Assembly: GCA_973895155.1 (NCBI GenBank) | Contig: OZ316892.1 | Span: 28,768,001-28,832,000 of the forward strand | DNA: 64,000 nucleotides | Direction: 5' to 3' | DNA from: Marsupella aquatica | Lineage: Eukaryota > Marchantiophyta | Shown: piece by piece, positions 9,661-22,760 of the stretch | Layout: each line of letters starts with the position of its first letter | How positions within the stretch are numbered: the stretch's first letter is position 1 | Position numbers and translations under genes: made by a program | Notes under the pieces: generated by a model | What the model was told of the DNA's origin: nothing | Database searches by the model: none | The model's input: the letters and a program-made list of their open reading frames with translations, nothing else

Positions 9661-12450
9661 TGTGACTTTTGTGATCTCTATGCAGAGTCAGCCACCTAAA
9701 GCTGCAGTTTGTCTTTAGGATTTTGCTGTATTTTCGACCGCCAGGCTAGCCGCCAGGTCTGTGACTCCTTGGCATCTCTATGGTATGGCTTTACAAGACT
9801 AGGCTGCGCTGGCCATAATTTTTCCAGTGGCTAAAATTAGTCCATTCCACCTCTATCAGAATCATTGACCGCTTTTTGTCTAAACGGGCCAATTTTTCTG
9901 GGTCTCAATATTCAGTTTCCCACCACACCACAAGGTCAATTAGTCACAATCTGATGGGTATACCTCAAATCTAGTGAGATTTAAGAGTCAGGAATTAATA
10001 CAAGAAATTGACATAAGGAATATTCTTAGCACTTCTTTCCTAATCAAAGGTGTTATTTGCCACAATGGCTAATATTGAAAGTCCTTAAAGATTGCCTTTG
10101 CATAAGTGACATTTTTCAGCAAACAAATCTGGAGGAAGATTTAGTCAGGAATTGATTCAAGAAATTTGTAGGAAGATATAGTCTTCCTACCAAAAATATT
10201 CTAAAATGAATTTCAATAAGTGCAAATCCCCTAAATTAAGAAGGAGCCCAAATTTCGGTATGTTGTGGAGTTCGGACCATACTTCTAGACAAAAACAAGC
10301 ACTCCAAATCAGCATATACCTGGGCCCACTCTTGTCATGTAAGACAGGTAGACACCAATAAAGTGCAGCAGTGTCCACTTTGTAAGGTGCTTAATGCTCA
10401 GTGATTTTTCCCTTTGTATTTGTCAGCCAGGGCATTATGGAGCATAATGGCCCTGTCAAGAATCTGGATCATCTCTTTAGTAAGATTTTCTTCTACTTCT
10501 ACTAAATTTAGAAAGTAAAAAAAAAATCATTCACTCAGGCCTGTACTAGGGTCCTGTTTTTGGAGCATTATGGGGAATAAGAGCCCCTCAAAACTCAAGC
10601 TTAAACTCTTTTTTTGGGGGGGGCATTATATTCCATGATGCCCTCCAAAGAGGACTACACAGTATACAGTTTCATCTCTGACGGACAAGAAAGAAACTAT
10701 GGCCTTAACATCATGTAAAGCGACCCTAGATTGGGGTTAAACTACAGAGTTTACTAGTAAGGAAGGTATTGGGAGGTAAATCCTATTGCAAGCAACATAG
10801 TATCTTGGGATCCCATTCCTCAGCAAGGTATCTGATACCAACATTGGATTTCTAGTGCATTTGTAGGACTCCAGACGATCAACAAGTCCAGTAGCTAAAA
10901 ATGGAGTGCAAAAACTGGGGGCAAATGACACCAAAATGAAGGTATTTGAACCCAATTTTGGCTAGAGGGGACTAAATTGCTAGCAAGGTGGTTGATACTT
11001 AGAAGTTTTAAGGGTGGATGATATTGGCATGTTTTCATCCTATGAGAAGGAAACATAATATTGCCAGTAAAAATTTCCTGTTTGCTCACATGGTACCAAT
11101 ACCCTCAAGATGACAGTTTGGATCAAAGAAAGAGAACACAAGAGTTCCCTTTTGAGGTCTCCCTTTTGAGGTCAAACAAAATAAATATACTACAGTCGCA
11201 CCGTGTCTAGTGCAGGCTCTTGTGAAGACAGTCTACCATGTCTAAGTGCAAGCTCCTGGGAAGACAGTGTACTGTGGCTTAAGTGCATTTAGGCACTTAT
11301 CCATTTAGGCACTTCTCCATTTATGCATACAACTATGTTATGTAGTGGTCAACCATTATAAATGACCTTTTATTCAACCGGATAAATGCATACAACTATG
11401 TTATGTAGTGGTCTGCCAGGCATACTTCTCAATAAATGCATAACATATGCGCGGGAGTAACTGATAAATGCATATGCACTATTATAGATGCTAGTGCACT
11501 TCTGTATTTGTCTTTTAGTAACATTCACCTTCACTTATAGACAGTGCATTTTTCTTGGTACATTTACAAGGAAAATCATTCTAATTTTAATTGACTACAC
11601 GACTGCAGTTAACCAAAGAATGCACTTATACACTATGGACTCCCTCCGGGTCAGATCTGTCGACTAGCTTCGGGCAGACGGGCAGTACTAAGTCGGGCAG
11701 TACTAAGCGACCTGCCCCTTCGGGCTGCCAGACTGACCGCTGACCACCCTCAGAATGACGGGCAGGCGGGCAGGCGGGCAGACCGGGAAAGGCCGCTCCC
11801 CCGGCACGATAGCGATCTGCGCCATTCGTGTGCACTTCGAGGAATGAGGATCACGTGAAGGCTACTCCCAATTCTGCGCAAGACCGAGAAAAGAGAATTG
11901 CAAACGAAAGCGCCAGGGAAAGACGAGGAGGAGGAGCAAAGCAAGAGACTTTCATCTTCTTCTCCTTCAGTTTTCACGGAGAGGCAAAGGGCCGGTTCAT
12001 GTAGAACCATGGGAAAGACCCTGAATGGAAATGTGTGTATGAGCGAGGGAATGAAGGAAATTTAGAGCTTTTGGGAATCCGAAAGAGCCACGGGACCAAA
12101 GTTAACCCCTCAATTCCCTTCATCCCTTCATCCCTTCATCCCAGGGATGTTGAAAGGTTTGATTCTCCCAGTTCTGAAATCCCAAAGAACAGACACAGCG
12201 AAGAGAATTCTGAAGAAATGAATCGCATTGAAAATGTACATATTAAAAGAGTGGAGCGTTCTTAATGGAAGCCGACTGCAGTGAATTGAAGCTTATGTTG
12301 ATGAGCTTCATTCCCAACAAGGCTGCTCTGGTGTGGAACGAAGTGAGAGTTGGTCTCCGAGTTGGTGAAGAGATTGTTTCAGAGTGGGGCTGGATGAATT
12401 GAAGCCCGTGCTTTTGTAGCTCTTACTTGGACCAGAAATCGGAGAGAAGC
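9661..12450. other. Non-coding spacer with small repeats
   Basis: No ORF here looks like a real gene. Contents: a near-perfect palindrome GGGCATTATG-GA-GCATAATGGCCC at about 10431-10454; a MITE at 10549-10651 (separate entry); and a direct repeat of TGCATACAACTATGTTATG at about 11324 and 11387. A GC-rich block lies at 11640-11840, and an 8-bp unit CTTCATCC repeats three times near 12118-12141. The GC-rich block could be part of a promoter but nothing downstream confirms it. Confidence 0.5.
10549..10651. mobile_element. About 100-bp MITE, copy 1
   Basis: The outer segments are inverted repeats: GTCCTGTTTTTGGAGCATTA on the left, and on the right the complement of TCCTCTTTGGAGGGCATCAT. The interior has AAACTCAAGCTTAAACTC followed by a T/G run. 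The same terminal and internal motifs recur at 29847-29940 and 30400-30499. Confidence 0.55.
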
Positions 12451-12907
12451 AATGAGTTTATCCATGAACGTGATTGGCTGTTTTCTCTTACTGACATTTT
12501 TGCTTTTCTACGTGTTGATCTATGTTATTGAACGCATTACCGCCCCCAATGTCCGTTGGGCAATAATGAGGTATCCCTGTGCAGAAGGCCCAATCCTGCA
12601 CTCCGATGTTGCAATAGTTTTTGGGCCTCTAGGTAAGCAACGAGTTTCTCCGCTAACGTGGTCGGTTTTTTTCTTTTATTCATTTCTGTGTTCTTTTTAC
12701 ATTTTTGTCTGCCAAGGAGTTGTGACAAGAAACTCGGTGAGGAATGACGGGACCTCATATTATCGTGGCAGGGTCTAGAATGCTTCGGCATCCAACTGAG
12801 CTCCCCCAACAAATTGGACGAAGAGCTGAATAGAAACGAGCCGGTGAAAAGGAAAGTTGTACGATGGTTTCTACTTCCTCCTCAGTCTGCTCCCTTCCGA
12901 AGTTGTT

Positions 12908-13255
12908 ATGGCTGATATTAGTAGATGCTGTCTCGTTTTGAGGACATTGCAGATGTGAAATTGTAAACCTCCAAAGTTTTTCTACTACCTGCGAGTGAGA
13001 ATCATCCGTACTAACCATGACTTGTTGTCACAGAATTTTGCAGCATCTTCGGCTGTGGAATCTTCTGGTCTAGCTATGGAGCTGGGAAGGGAGCTGGGAC
13101 ATCAGTTGTTGATACTTGCCAGTCACAGTCCAGGATATGGAGAAGACGTGAGTAATTGTGGCTGATTTTACTAGATGCTGTCTCGTTTTTGAGGACATTG
13201 CAGATGTGAAATTCCAAAGTTTTTCTCCTTGCAAGTCACGGACCAGGATATGGAG
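12908..13255 (+). repeat. Tandem duplication around 13.0 kb
   Basis: TAGATGCTGTCTCGTTTTGA followed by GGACATTGCAGATGTGAAAT occurs at about 12931 and again at about 13171, and CCAGGATATGGAGAAGA occurs at about 13131 and 13241. The region was therefore duplicated in tandem with a unit near 240 bp. No coding function was recognised. Confidence 0.75.
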
Positions 13256-16200
13256 AAGAGGTCAGGAGTTCACAAATGCAACAAATTTTGATCTCCTGTT
13301 CAAACTCGGACTACCAGTTTTCTCGCTAGCGCTTTACCGACTGGGATCTGCCTTATATGAAAGCATCCACTAGAGATGATCAGACGACTAAAATCTATGA
13401 TCCGAAAACGTGCTAGCAACGAGAGTGGCGGGACGAAACATTTGTCACTGATCGAATCCAAAGAATTTTGGATCCAAGACGTCTGCCAATATGAGTTGCA
13501 TGCAGAGGGACCATGGAGATGTAAGAAAATGGGCATTTATGCAACAGTCTCCATAAACCAGAATCGTTGAATGCTTAGGCGTGGTGAATATCAACTCTAG
13601 CAAGTACAAGAATGTACAGACAAGTTATTGAGGTACTCGAGCTCGAAAGTAGAAGGTGATTGCAGACAGTTGTCTTGTAGAACTCGATTCAATTTTGCAG
13701 AGAAAACTGGCATGTGCATTCGGACTTATTACATGGAAACTTCATGATTGGGCCGACTGAACCTTTCATAAATGGTGATTTAGAAACAAGCTAGAACCAG
13801 CATTATCCGCTCCTCATCCGATTGCGAAGAAATTCCAAGCCACTAGTGAGTTTCCACTAGGATTTCCTTGACTCTGACATGCTCACGAAATTATCCACAA
13901 TCATTCTTCCTAGGAAAAGTATAGAATTTATGGCAAACCAAACCATCAGTCATTCTCGATTAGCTCAATCAGGAGGAGAGACATCCCGGTTTTTGACTTT
14001 CGAGCTGGGACAACCAGCTCTTATAGCTCTAGCAAGAAAGATTTTCCACAGGAGCAATTATATCAGACAATGGATGGATTGAAAGCTTATGAGCTAGATG
14101 AATTTGAATGCAAATCAATTGCCCGTATGTACATTGGTGACTAGATTGGAGGAATCAATGGCTAGAAGTCGAGCCACAACTGTCCAGACCTCACTCACTA
14201 AAATCGAGGACTCGTTTTCAATAATTTGGGCTGCCAATCAACTCACAGCTGGACGTATTGCATTCACTAAATGGAGGTCATGGAGGATCTGTATATATAT
14301 CTTGTGCTCCAGAGTCACGCGAGCTGCCAGCCCCTCCCCGGTAGCTCAGGGATTCGGATCCTCTTCTGCCCCTGGTTGAGCCCAAGCTCGCCCGTCCGCT
14401 CTGCCGTATTTATCTGCGCGCAGCTTGACATTCCTGGTGGAGCTCTACTCGGGCCTTACGAAGATGCAATTCCTTTTCTGCACACGGCAGAAATCGCTTT
14501 CTCACACGAGCGAGAATGAGCGACCTTCCCGAAACCTTGAGGAATATCCATCGTCGATCTCAAATCCAACCACGAGGGAGGAAGGGAGGTGAGAAGGAGG
14601 AAATCTCAAACCCATCTAGCAAAAAGGTACATGCGGGCATAGAGGCCTAAACTGCAATGATGAAATCTTGTTTAAATAACATAAAGGGCCTGGCATGGAC
14701 AGAGCTGCTGAGTAGCTCTAGGATTGGAATCCTCTTAGGTCCTCAGCGGAGCTCAAGGTTCGACTCTTGTCGGCTGCCGGCTTGGATCCTGTGCGCGGTA
14801 GAACACCATGCGTAGAGTGTTCGGCCGGCATGAGATATCAGTAGGGTCTAGCCTTAACGCCCTGCTCAGGTCCGAAGAGGACGTCAATCCTTTTGTGCAG
14901 TGCTTCCTTAAGAGGGAAAAACTGTCCTATATAGTCTTTGAGAAATCGTTGTCACTGCGGGAGATTTACAGTCTAAACTTCCATTAGAGATGCTGACAGT
15001 TTTGAGGCCTGCTCACTCCTGAGGTCTGCTTGCTGAATCGCCACTACGGGAGACTCGTTGTCCAAAATCTGTGAGATATCCATCGTCCTTGAAAAAAACA
15101 AGAAAAAAACCATCGTTCGTGAAAGCCAATGGCCTCAATCCTTTGATTCCATGGTCAAATGTTTATGTTTTCTCATGAGCGAAATCGATTGTCACTACGG
15201 AGACTTACTGCTCAAAATCGGTGCTACCCATCATCGCAGTTGCCGGTCCCGAATCTTCCTTTTCTTGCGTAGGAGAGAAAAACAACGGTCGCTAGGGGAA
15301 GACACGGTAATAAATTAAGTGAGAAAGCCATCATCGCTGAGAGCCCTTAGAGAAAAGGATTACTTAATGACTGAGGGCACTGACAGGTCCCCAAGCTCTC
15401 GAGCCTCTCTGGGAGCACAGTGTGAACAGGGTGCTCTGCGAGAGAAAAAACGACCGTCTTTTGCGGTGAAAGAAAGAGACCGAACAGAAGAAACCGTTAG
15501 CAATTCGTTACGGAGCGGGATCGATCGATCGATTGGTTGTTTGTGCGTTTCTAGATTTCCTTTCTTCTCTAACATTACGCTGTGTAGATGAACGCTACGC
15601 ATGCCAATCCTATCACTTCTGCAGCGGATCGGGACGACGCCCAAAGACATCACTCCATCGTCAATGTCAATTCCTAGCACAGGATAACAAGAGGCGGAAA
15701 TGCAGTTCTCCAGAGACCCGTGACATGTCGGTCGTGCTACGAAATTAGAACGAGATAAAAAGTGAGGTGTTTCCGCATCTCCTCGCACACCATAACTTTG
15801 CCATCACAGGGACGTGCATTGGAGCACGATTGATTGATAACCTGAGAACTAAGAAGATGAAGATGAGAAAGAATGGCATCAAATTTATCATCTCCAATAA
15901 CACACTATGATCAAGCAACAGAATAGAAAGACTGAGGAACTGCTAAGAATCGTACACGCGGACAGGACTGGAAGGACAAGACACCATTGCCACCACCACT
16001 TTCTTCTCGGCTCTTAGAATCAAGATTCTCCCCTCTGTACGTGGAGAATCCAATTGCAGCGCCATTGCAAATCACGTATGAAGAACCAAAATTGGAAAGT
16101 GGAAGAATGACGAATTCATGAGTACTTCAATTGAGCCGAGCGTTTCTGTACCGATGACGAAAGAAGGTGCTGGTGAAGTGAAGGTTCGGGTGACACAATT

Positions 16201-16655
16201 TGTCAGCAAACTAGATTTACACGACTTTTGCGAGATCAGTAACATGACGAGATCTATTTACTTTAGGATTAAGAAACTGCGGCTTGTGTAGAGTCAGGCA
16301 GATGTGCAGAACAATTTCTATAGCTTCGAACTAGGAACGTACCAGTCTTGTGCAAACTGTCGCAAAGACAGGAACAAAAGCAGGACGATCCTCACAGGTT
16401 CGAAAGACTGCTACATCATTAATTAATTACAGGATGTAGAACGAAACGAGAAAATGCCTGGAATCCCATCAATAACTACAAGACAGACATGAAGAGAAGT
16501 CAAATATGGAAAGCACCATTGAAAGATGCAAGAAGAGACTAGTCCATTAGTTTCACCAGCCGAAGGTTGGTCCTTGAAACACAACAGAAAACGTCCTGGA
16601 AGGCCGGGAGTGCGACTGATGCAAAAGAGTCGGCAGATACAAATAAGAATTTAGT
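13256..16655. other. Spacer without supported genes
   Basis: Short ORFs in all frames have no family resemblance, and several are mutually overlapping shadows. I see no LTR, rRNA or convincing tRNA. A region near 14690-14790 weakly resembles a tRNA-derived promoter (see rejected items). Confidence 0.4.
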
Positions 16656-16715
16656 TTGCGAGGACCAACGACGTTCGAAGCGGCGGATCAATCGATCGAG
16701 CGAGTAATCGAGCGC

Positions 16716-17102
16716 ATGGATCCGGCAGGGATGAGATCTTTGTCATCGTCGTCGGGGAACATACGGGTGACATCCGTGGCGGATTCCGGCGCAGGAGGTG
16801 GGATCACCTATTTGGATTACAGCAGAGTTCACATCGTGCGCCCGGGCCAGAGCCGTGTCCGGAGCAGTCTCAGCGGAGGGGGAACTATGGTACCGGTTGA
16901 GGACGTTGCGAGCGACGACAGGATGGCGATTGTCGGGTGCCAATCCGTGAGAGTGAGGGAGGTGGCACAGCAGGCAGCCGAGGTGTGCCGAAATGCTCGA
17001 CAGATCTGCGTCCAAAACGGGAATGCGGGAGCGGAGCGTGCCGCACTAGACGCTCTCTCGCTCATTGACCAAATTGCCTCCACAAACTTTCGGAAATCAT
17101 GA
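16716..17102 (+). CDS. Small unrecognised intronless ORF
   Basis: I do not recognise this protein. From the ATG at 16716 it runs 128 residues (148 from an upstream ATG at 16656). The N-terminal third is Ser/Gly-rich and looks disordered. A central segment reads ITYLDYSRVHIVRPGQSRVR. The C-terminal 50 residues (VREVAQQAAEVCRNARQICV...ERAALDALSLIDQIAST) look like two amphipathic helices. Composition shifts abruptly from the AT-rich flank to about 55-60% GC within the ORF, as in real genes of this window. Long overlapping ORFs on the minus strand reflect that GC content. It could be a lineage-specific gene, a gene fragment, or chance. Confidence 0.35.
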   Translation: MDPAGMRSLSSSSGNIRVTSVADSGAGGGITYLDYSRVHIVRPGQSRVRSSLSGGGTMVPVEDVASDDRMAIVGCQSVRVREVAQQAAEVCRNARQICVQNGNAGAERAALDALSLIDQIASTNFRKS

Positions 17103-20100
17103 ACACAAATTTCCCTCTTGCACTAATCTCAGCAAACCTCGAACATTGAAAATAGTCCCGGAGCGTTCTTACCAACATGAATCAAGCTCCTTGAGTCCTA
17201 GGCTTGGCCGAATAACTGATACATATGGCCACCGACTATTTCTGACTTTGAACAGAGAACCAAAGTAAATCTCTCGGAAACTCCACCGAGAGGAAACCAA
17301 AATCTCTCTGGCGTCATCCTTTCTGTGGAATTGTCGAGCGATTTACTCTCCCAATCATGTAAATCTTTGGTAGGCCATGGTATGGACTTCAAAGCTTTCC
17401 AATGAAACACGGACAGTAGACAGCATCAATTCGTTCCCTTTCGAGATCTCCAGACTCTCAATAAAAGCCCCGCGTTCAGAAACCATTGTTCAGCATAGCA
17501 ATTCCATAATTGTCCATGGAGTCCCGAGAAAAATGCTACAAACATGGGTGAGTACAGAGATTGTGAATGCAAATGTCATCATCGTCCGAAGGAAAGCCAA
17601 AAACAATCGTCATTAGAAGAGTCCCAGCTTGCATGCGTGTTCATGGAATTGATCACTGTTTTCTGCTCAGAGCCATGAAAACTCCAGGGCCAAGCTTTTC
17701 TTCAAAATCATACTGCCAAGTTGCTCATTCAACAGAACCAACTCCGACTTTGCCCAAAGAGATAGTTGGGTTTCTGCCTTCCACTCGGCACTCCTAATGT
17801 GAAGTTTGACCAATTCACAGTTTGAGTTGCACGCCATAGCCAATAGGGGTCTGTATTCGGGGATACGTTGAAGATGGACTCCCGAGATCAAAATATTCCA
17901 GCTGATAATAGACATGTCTGAAAATTCATGTATTTTATATGTTTTGGTGCTTCTTTTGAAAAAGTTAGAGAATGAAACTGGTGAATCCATCTTCCAGTAT
18001 TTTAATTCAATGTGTCTTACCAAGGTGCATCCCTTGTATACTTTAGATTTTGAATTTAATCTGGCACCCCTCTAAATTTTTCAATCTTTGATGTACTTTT
18101 GATCATCCACCCTTTAACAAAGCTCAGGGGAAATTCTAGCCCTTAGTGAAGAAGAAATGATCTAATTAAATTGCACTCCTCAGGTCTTTAAGTTCTACTC
18201 AAGGTTTTGTGTCCTAAATTTATGATTTTAATTCATTTGAATGTCATTACCTAAAATAAGTACATAAGTAAGTGTATAGTATGTACAGAACCCAATATCA
18301 TAGACTTAAATTTTTCCAGTTCATTATTACTTTTCTTTACATGTGGACTTTTATTCTTGTACCTTATGTGCACAACTTTTCAATGTCACGTTTCCTGATC
18401 AATGTCTTCTTTATATTTGCCACAAAAAATTAGATCACCTGTATTTCACTAAAAGACTTAAACTTTTTGCTAGAGGACAAAATAACTTTTCATGTTCCAG
18501 GATGAGTATGCTATATATTGCATCTGTTTGGTTGCCCAAAATGTTTGCATGGTTGCCAAAAAGGTTGCCTGGAAACATTTCCTTTAGTGCTATTTTTGTC
18601 ATTTCTATATGGTTACCAAAAACGTTTGCATACAAATCTTTCCTTTGGTGCTGACTTTGTCATGTCCTGTCACTTTTTGTCAAAAAAGAGTCACAATCAT
18701 GTCTGGTTAAACAAGTTTGCGGATAGGTTTTAATCTGAAAACAATCCCTAAAACACTAGAACAATCACTACCTTTGTGGATAAGTCTAATTGTGCCATAA
18801 ACATTCCAGAGAGTGAGTGAAAATCTCATAACTGCTGGAGATACTCTAAAATCTCCATCCAGCAAAATGTCCGTCCAGAATCTCCCAGGCAACAGCAAGG
18901 CATGAATTTCCTACGCATGATTGCACACCAGTATTAACGTTGTCCTGAGCAAGTTGGTTCTCGCTAGATGTAATTTCTGTACAGAATGTCAGTGTAGATC
19001 CATTTTCGGTACCTCCTATTCCCACAATCTCTTGCTCAGAAATAACCTTTTTTTGGACAATAACTACCAACGACAATGGAGATCTGGAGACGGGTTGTAC
19101 CCTGAACCCTGCTCCAAGAAAGCTCAGAAAATTTTCCCAGCTGCCATAGACCAGTCAGGTTTTACTCACTTTCTGGACACAGGTTAATAATCTCAAACCA
19201 GACCACCATTATCCTGTATATGCATCCAAGGGATGAATAGACAACCTAATAACAAACCCAAGGATGTGTTACAAATTCTCATATATATGATGAGATCTCA
19301 TTAGTGATACTTGGTACAATCTTAATAGATATTCCTTGCACAAATATATACATTGGAATTGACAAGGTGCCTTTTCTTCCATATCCATTTCATCTGTAAT
19401 TTGCAGTACCCTTAAAGCATTCCTCCCACACCCTAGATATTCCATTTTTGCATACGTCTGGCTCTACCTTTATTCCTAGACTTCTGAGTTTTTCATGCAT
19501 TTTGACAGTCTCATTGTCTTTCACATTAGCTAGACAAGTGATCTATCCAGGTATTTCGTATGAAAGTCAGGGCCAACACATTGTCATTTGCAATCAAATG
19601 ATTTTGGCTGTTGCACCATGAAAGGGAGAGGCTTAAAGATCTATTACATAATCAGAATTTGATCACGTGAGTCTATGAATTCATTGTTACCAAAAAAAGA
19701 AAGATTTATGTATCAAAGCTAACAAACAAGGTCCTCCACTAGCATGAATTCAATATTATTATGAGAAAAGGAGGGAGAACGTGGAAGTGAATGAACTAAA
19801 AATTTGCTCACAGAACTACCCTATATGGAACCCGACAACTATATATACTGCCCAGGCCCTTCCCAGGGCAGGGGAGGCACCATATATAGCTGCTTCCTAC
19901 ATTGTTTTATTAAAGCATTGCTGCTCTCCACCCCCATTTCCATCCTCCCTACCACCGCCTTCCCCATCCCCATCGTCATCCCCTTTGTTCCCCTCCCATC
20001 AGCACTTTTTCTCGTGATGAAAATTTGCAACATTCCAACTCTATCAGAAAGCATAGCCATTTTGCCAGCATTTTTGGGTGCTAGTAGCCAGTTCCCTACC

Positions 20101-21880
20101 AAGTCGTTCGATCCACTAGCCAGATTCTGACAACTCTCCTTAGGTCTAGGGAGATCTAAGGGTCCAAAATTAATCTATGAAGTTTAGATAACTAATATGA
20201 TAATGAATATTCATTACTAGCATCTCCTTCAAACAAAGGGGAGTTCTTTGAAGAACCTTGGTGCCAGGCTAGCAAGCGGTTGTGACCCGTAGCCTTCAAT
20301 GAAGATACAAAGAACAACTCACAATTAGGAAGGCTTATGTTTTCCATAACTGGCCCTAGGTTTGTAAGGGAAGCCATAACATAGCACATCAAACATAAAA
20401 TCCACTACTAACTGTAGCATGAATACATGTACTAAGCACAAGAAGGGCTCCCTGTCCCTACTCACAAACATAATTCAAATATAAAATGCATAGTTTTTAG
20501 TCTTTTGAGACCACAACTACCTTTGGTTTGTATAGTATATATATTGTACAACATCTTGTTAAAACAAGAGTGCACATTTTTTAGCCTATTGGGGCCACAC
20601 AGGTTTGGCTGATATAGTATAGATAGATAGACTAGCTAGGCATTTGCACAGAAGATGTTAAGGAGAGACAAAGATGTTGAGATGAGGCAAGGATCTCAAC
20701 GCAAAACAAAGGTGTCAGGGGAGGAAAAAGTATTGAGGCAAACCAAATATGTGAGGAGCATCACCAAAAAATGCAGGTGAGGGAAGAAAGTTGTTAAGGC
20801 ATGTTATGTGTCATTGTGCCACTTTGTCCTCATGGTCATGCAATTGTTGTGGTCATTAGATCATTGCAGCCATGGTCTCTGGTTGATGCACAAAAAATAC
20901 ATGTAAGACAATGAAATTGCTAATTAATGGCATCTTCAGTGTTGTTGTTGCCATGTTGATGTTACCACCATGTGGTGTCCGTGTATTACATGATTCTCAT
21001 TGCGATTGAGTTAACAAATTCAAACTGGCTATCACCCCATATTAATGATAGATTGAAACTTGAAGGGGCCAGCATTGAGGAATATATTTCCTACGATGTC
21101 ATCTTTTCCATAAACAACATTTTTTACACAACAGTATCTATGCACAAGGACATCTTCTCTACAAATGTCATTTTTCACAAAACATCATTTTAATTTGCAA
21201 TAATATGTTTTACACAACGACATCATTTGTGTAGCACTTGATTTCTTTTCCTCATATCTACTTTTTTGCCTTCATCAACATCTTTTTTCACCTTGACATT
21301 CATTCTTTGTCTCAACATTTTTTGTACAACTCACAGGCATGATAGGGTTAGTCTACAACTATAATAAAGGATTTAGTCTTTTTTTGTCCTTCATCCCAAT
21401 ACCAAAAAACTCATGGTCCTTGGATTCTATTAGCTGTTTTCTTTGACCATTGATGAAGAAAATATGCACCCCTAGCATGTGCTTTCTGTTGTCCCATAAA
21501 TGCCCTGGCCAGACTCTCTATGGGCTGGCCCTCCTTGCTCAGTTTAGCATAGGGATGGTATTATATAATTAAATAAATGTGACTAAGAGTGGTGATCCCC
21601 CGGGCCCTGTTTCCTTTCCTGAGGGAAGCTGCGACATAGCGTAGACGGAATAGTCTCATGGCCGCCCGCGTTCCCTTCGCCCCCACCTCGCGAGCCCGCC
21701 CTTAACTTTCTCAAGAACGACACCTGGAGTGCTGGAAGTTCAGGACTCAGGATCGCGAACGCACGTTGTGGGCCGTCAAGAATGTTCCTCGGAGAAGCTG
21801 CAATGGAAGAAACGGTGGCGATGACACCCTTTCTTGGAGCCTACGGTTGGACACGAGACCCAGCACTCGCACCACTCTGA
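17103..21880. other. Long AT-rich spacer
   Basis: No supported gene in 4.8 kb. Around 18520-18640 the phrases GTTGCCAAAAAGGTTGCC and GTTACCAAAAACGTTTGC and their surroundings repeat in decayed tandem form. Around 19000-19150 lies a diverged relative of the 120-bp repeat at 32.1-32.4 kb, recognisable by the shared CTGAACCCTGCTCCAA(G/C)AAAGCTCA phrase. Around 20470-20640 a TTTTTAG...GGTTTG...TATAGTATA module occurs twice. Confidence 0.5.
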
Positions 21881-21884
21881 CCCA

Positions 21885-21933
21885 TATATAAACTCCAGCA
21901 GTAGCCGCCATAGAGCACTTACTCTTTAGGGTT
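21885..21933 (+). promoter_or_regulatory. TATA box and telo-box of the RPL10 gene
   Basis: TATATAAA lies at 21885-21892 and TTTAGGGTT (the complement of a plant telo-box) at 21925-21933, in the 200 bases before the RPL10 start codon. Telo-boxes near the transcription start are typical of plant ribosomal-protein genes and support this being an expressed copy. Confidence 0.6.
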
Positions 21934-22088
21934 CTATCCTCTAGTAAGCTCCTGATTCTGAATTTCTGATCTTCTGCTGGGGTTCTGTTTCGATCACTCA
22001 CGAGAAAGAGTCGTGGGTTTGTCTTTGTTGCTGAGTTTTCGCCTTGATTGTTGGTGCTGTGGATCGGAGCGTCGTTCGATAGATCGCA

Positions 22089-22760
22089 ATGGGTCGCCGG
22101 CCTGCTAGATGTTACCGGCAGATTAAGAACAAGCCGTATCCGAAGTCGAGGTTTTGCCGTGGTGTGCCGGACCCTAAGATTCGGATTTACGATGTGGGCA
22201 TGAAGAAGAAGGAGGTCGAGGAGTTCCCGTTCTGTGTGCATCTGGTTTCTTGGGAGAAGGAGAATGTGTCGAGCGAGGCGCTGGAGGCTGCTCGGATTGC
22301 GTGCAACAAGTACATGACGAAGTATGCCGGAAAGGAAGCTTTCCATCTGCGAGTTCGGGTGCATCCCTTCCACGTTCTGCGGATCAACAAGATGCTGTCG
22401 TGCGCGGGTGCTGATAGGCTTCAGACTGGTATGAGGGGAGCGTTTGGAAAGCCCCAGGGAACGTGCGCCAGAGTGGATATTGGACAGGTCCTCTTGTCAG
22501 TCCGTTGTAAAGATGGGAATGGTGTTCATGCTCAGGAAGCTTTGCGTCGCGCTAAATTCAAATTCCCAGGTCGTCAAAAAATTATTGTAAGCAGGAAGTG
22601 GGGTTTCACTAAATTCGCAAGGACTGACTACATCAAGTGGAAGGAAGAGAAGAGGCTTGTCAACGATGGTGTCAACGCAAAGCTTCTCGGGTGCCACGGG
22701 CCTCTGTTAAGAAGACGTAAGGGACAAGCTTTCTTAGATGCCGCGGTGGCATCTGCTTAG
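22089..22760 (+). CDS. RPL10: 60S ribosomal protein L10 (uL16)
   Basis: uL16 joins the large subunit late in cytoplasmic maturation and lines the tRNA corridor near the peptidyl-transferase centre. The 223-residue product is full length. It starts [20 protein letters not shown] and has [40 protein letters not shown], the loop-region [19 protein letters not shown], and [18 protein letters not shown]. The C-terminal tail reads [14 protein letters not shown]. The coding region is a single exon. Introns are common in plant RPL10 genes, so this may be a retrocopy. However, it has a clean ORF, a TATA box and a telo-box, so it looks functional. The start codon is the only one that gives the conserved [10 protein letters not shown] terminus. 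Confidence 0.95.
   Translation: MGRRPARCYRQIKNKPYPKSRFCRGVPDPKIRIYDVGMKKKEVEEFPFCVHLVSWEKENVSSEALEAARIACNKYMTKYAGKEAFHLRVRVHPFHVLRINKMLSCAGADRLQTGMRGAFGKPQGTCARVDIGQVLLSVRCKDGNGVHAQEALRRAKFKFPGRQKIIVSRKWGFTKFARTDYIKWKEEKRLVNDGVNAKLLGCHGPLLRRRKGQAFLDAAVASA

Noticed and set aside
14690-14790. Possible tRNA-derived SINE head (GGTTCGACTC box-B-like)
   Set aside because: The box-B-like motif is reasonable, but the box A match is poor, the cloverleaf does not fold by eye, and no poly(A)/T tail or duplicated target site is visible.
15319-15788. Overlapping ORFs on both strands near 15.5 kb
   Set aside because: No family resemblance, no splice sites in supportive positions, and each strand's ORF is explained by the other's composition.
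21747-22373. 208-residue minus-strand ORF
   Set aside because: Shadow of the RPL10 leader and coding sequence.
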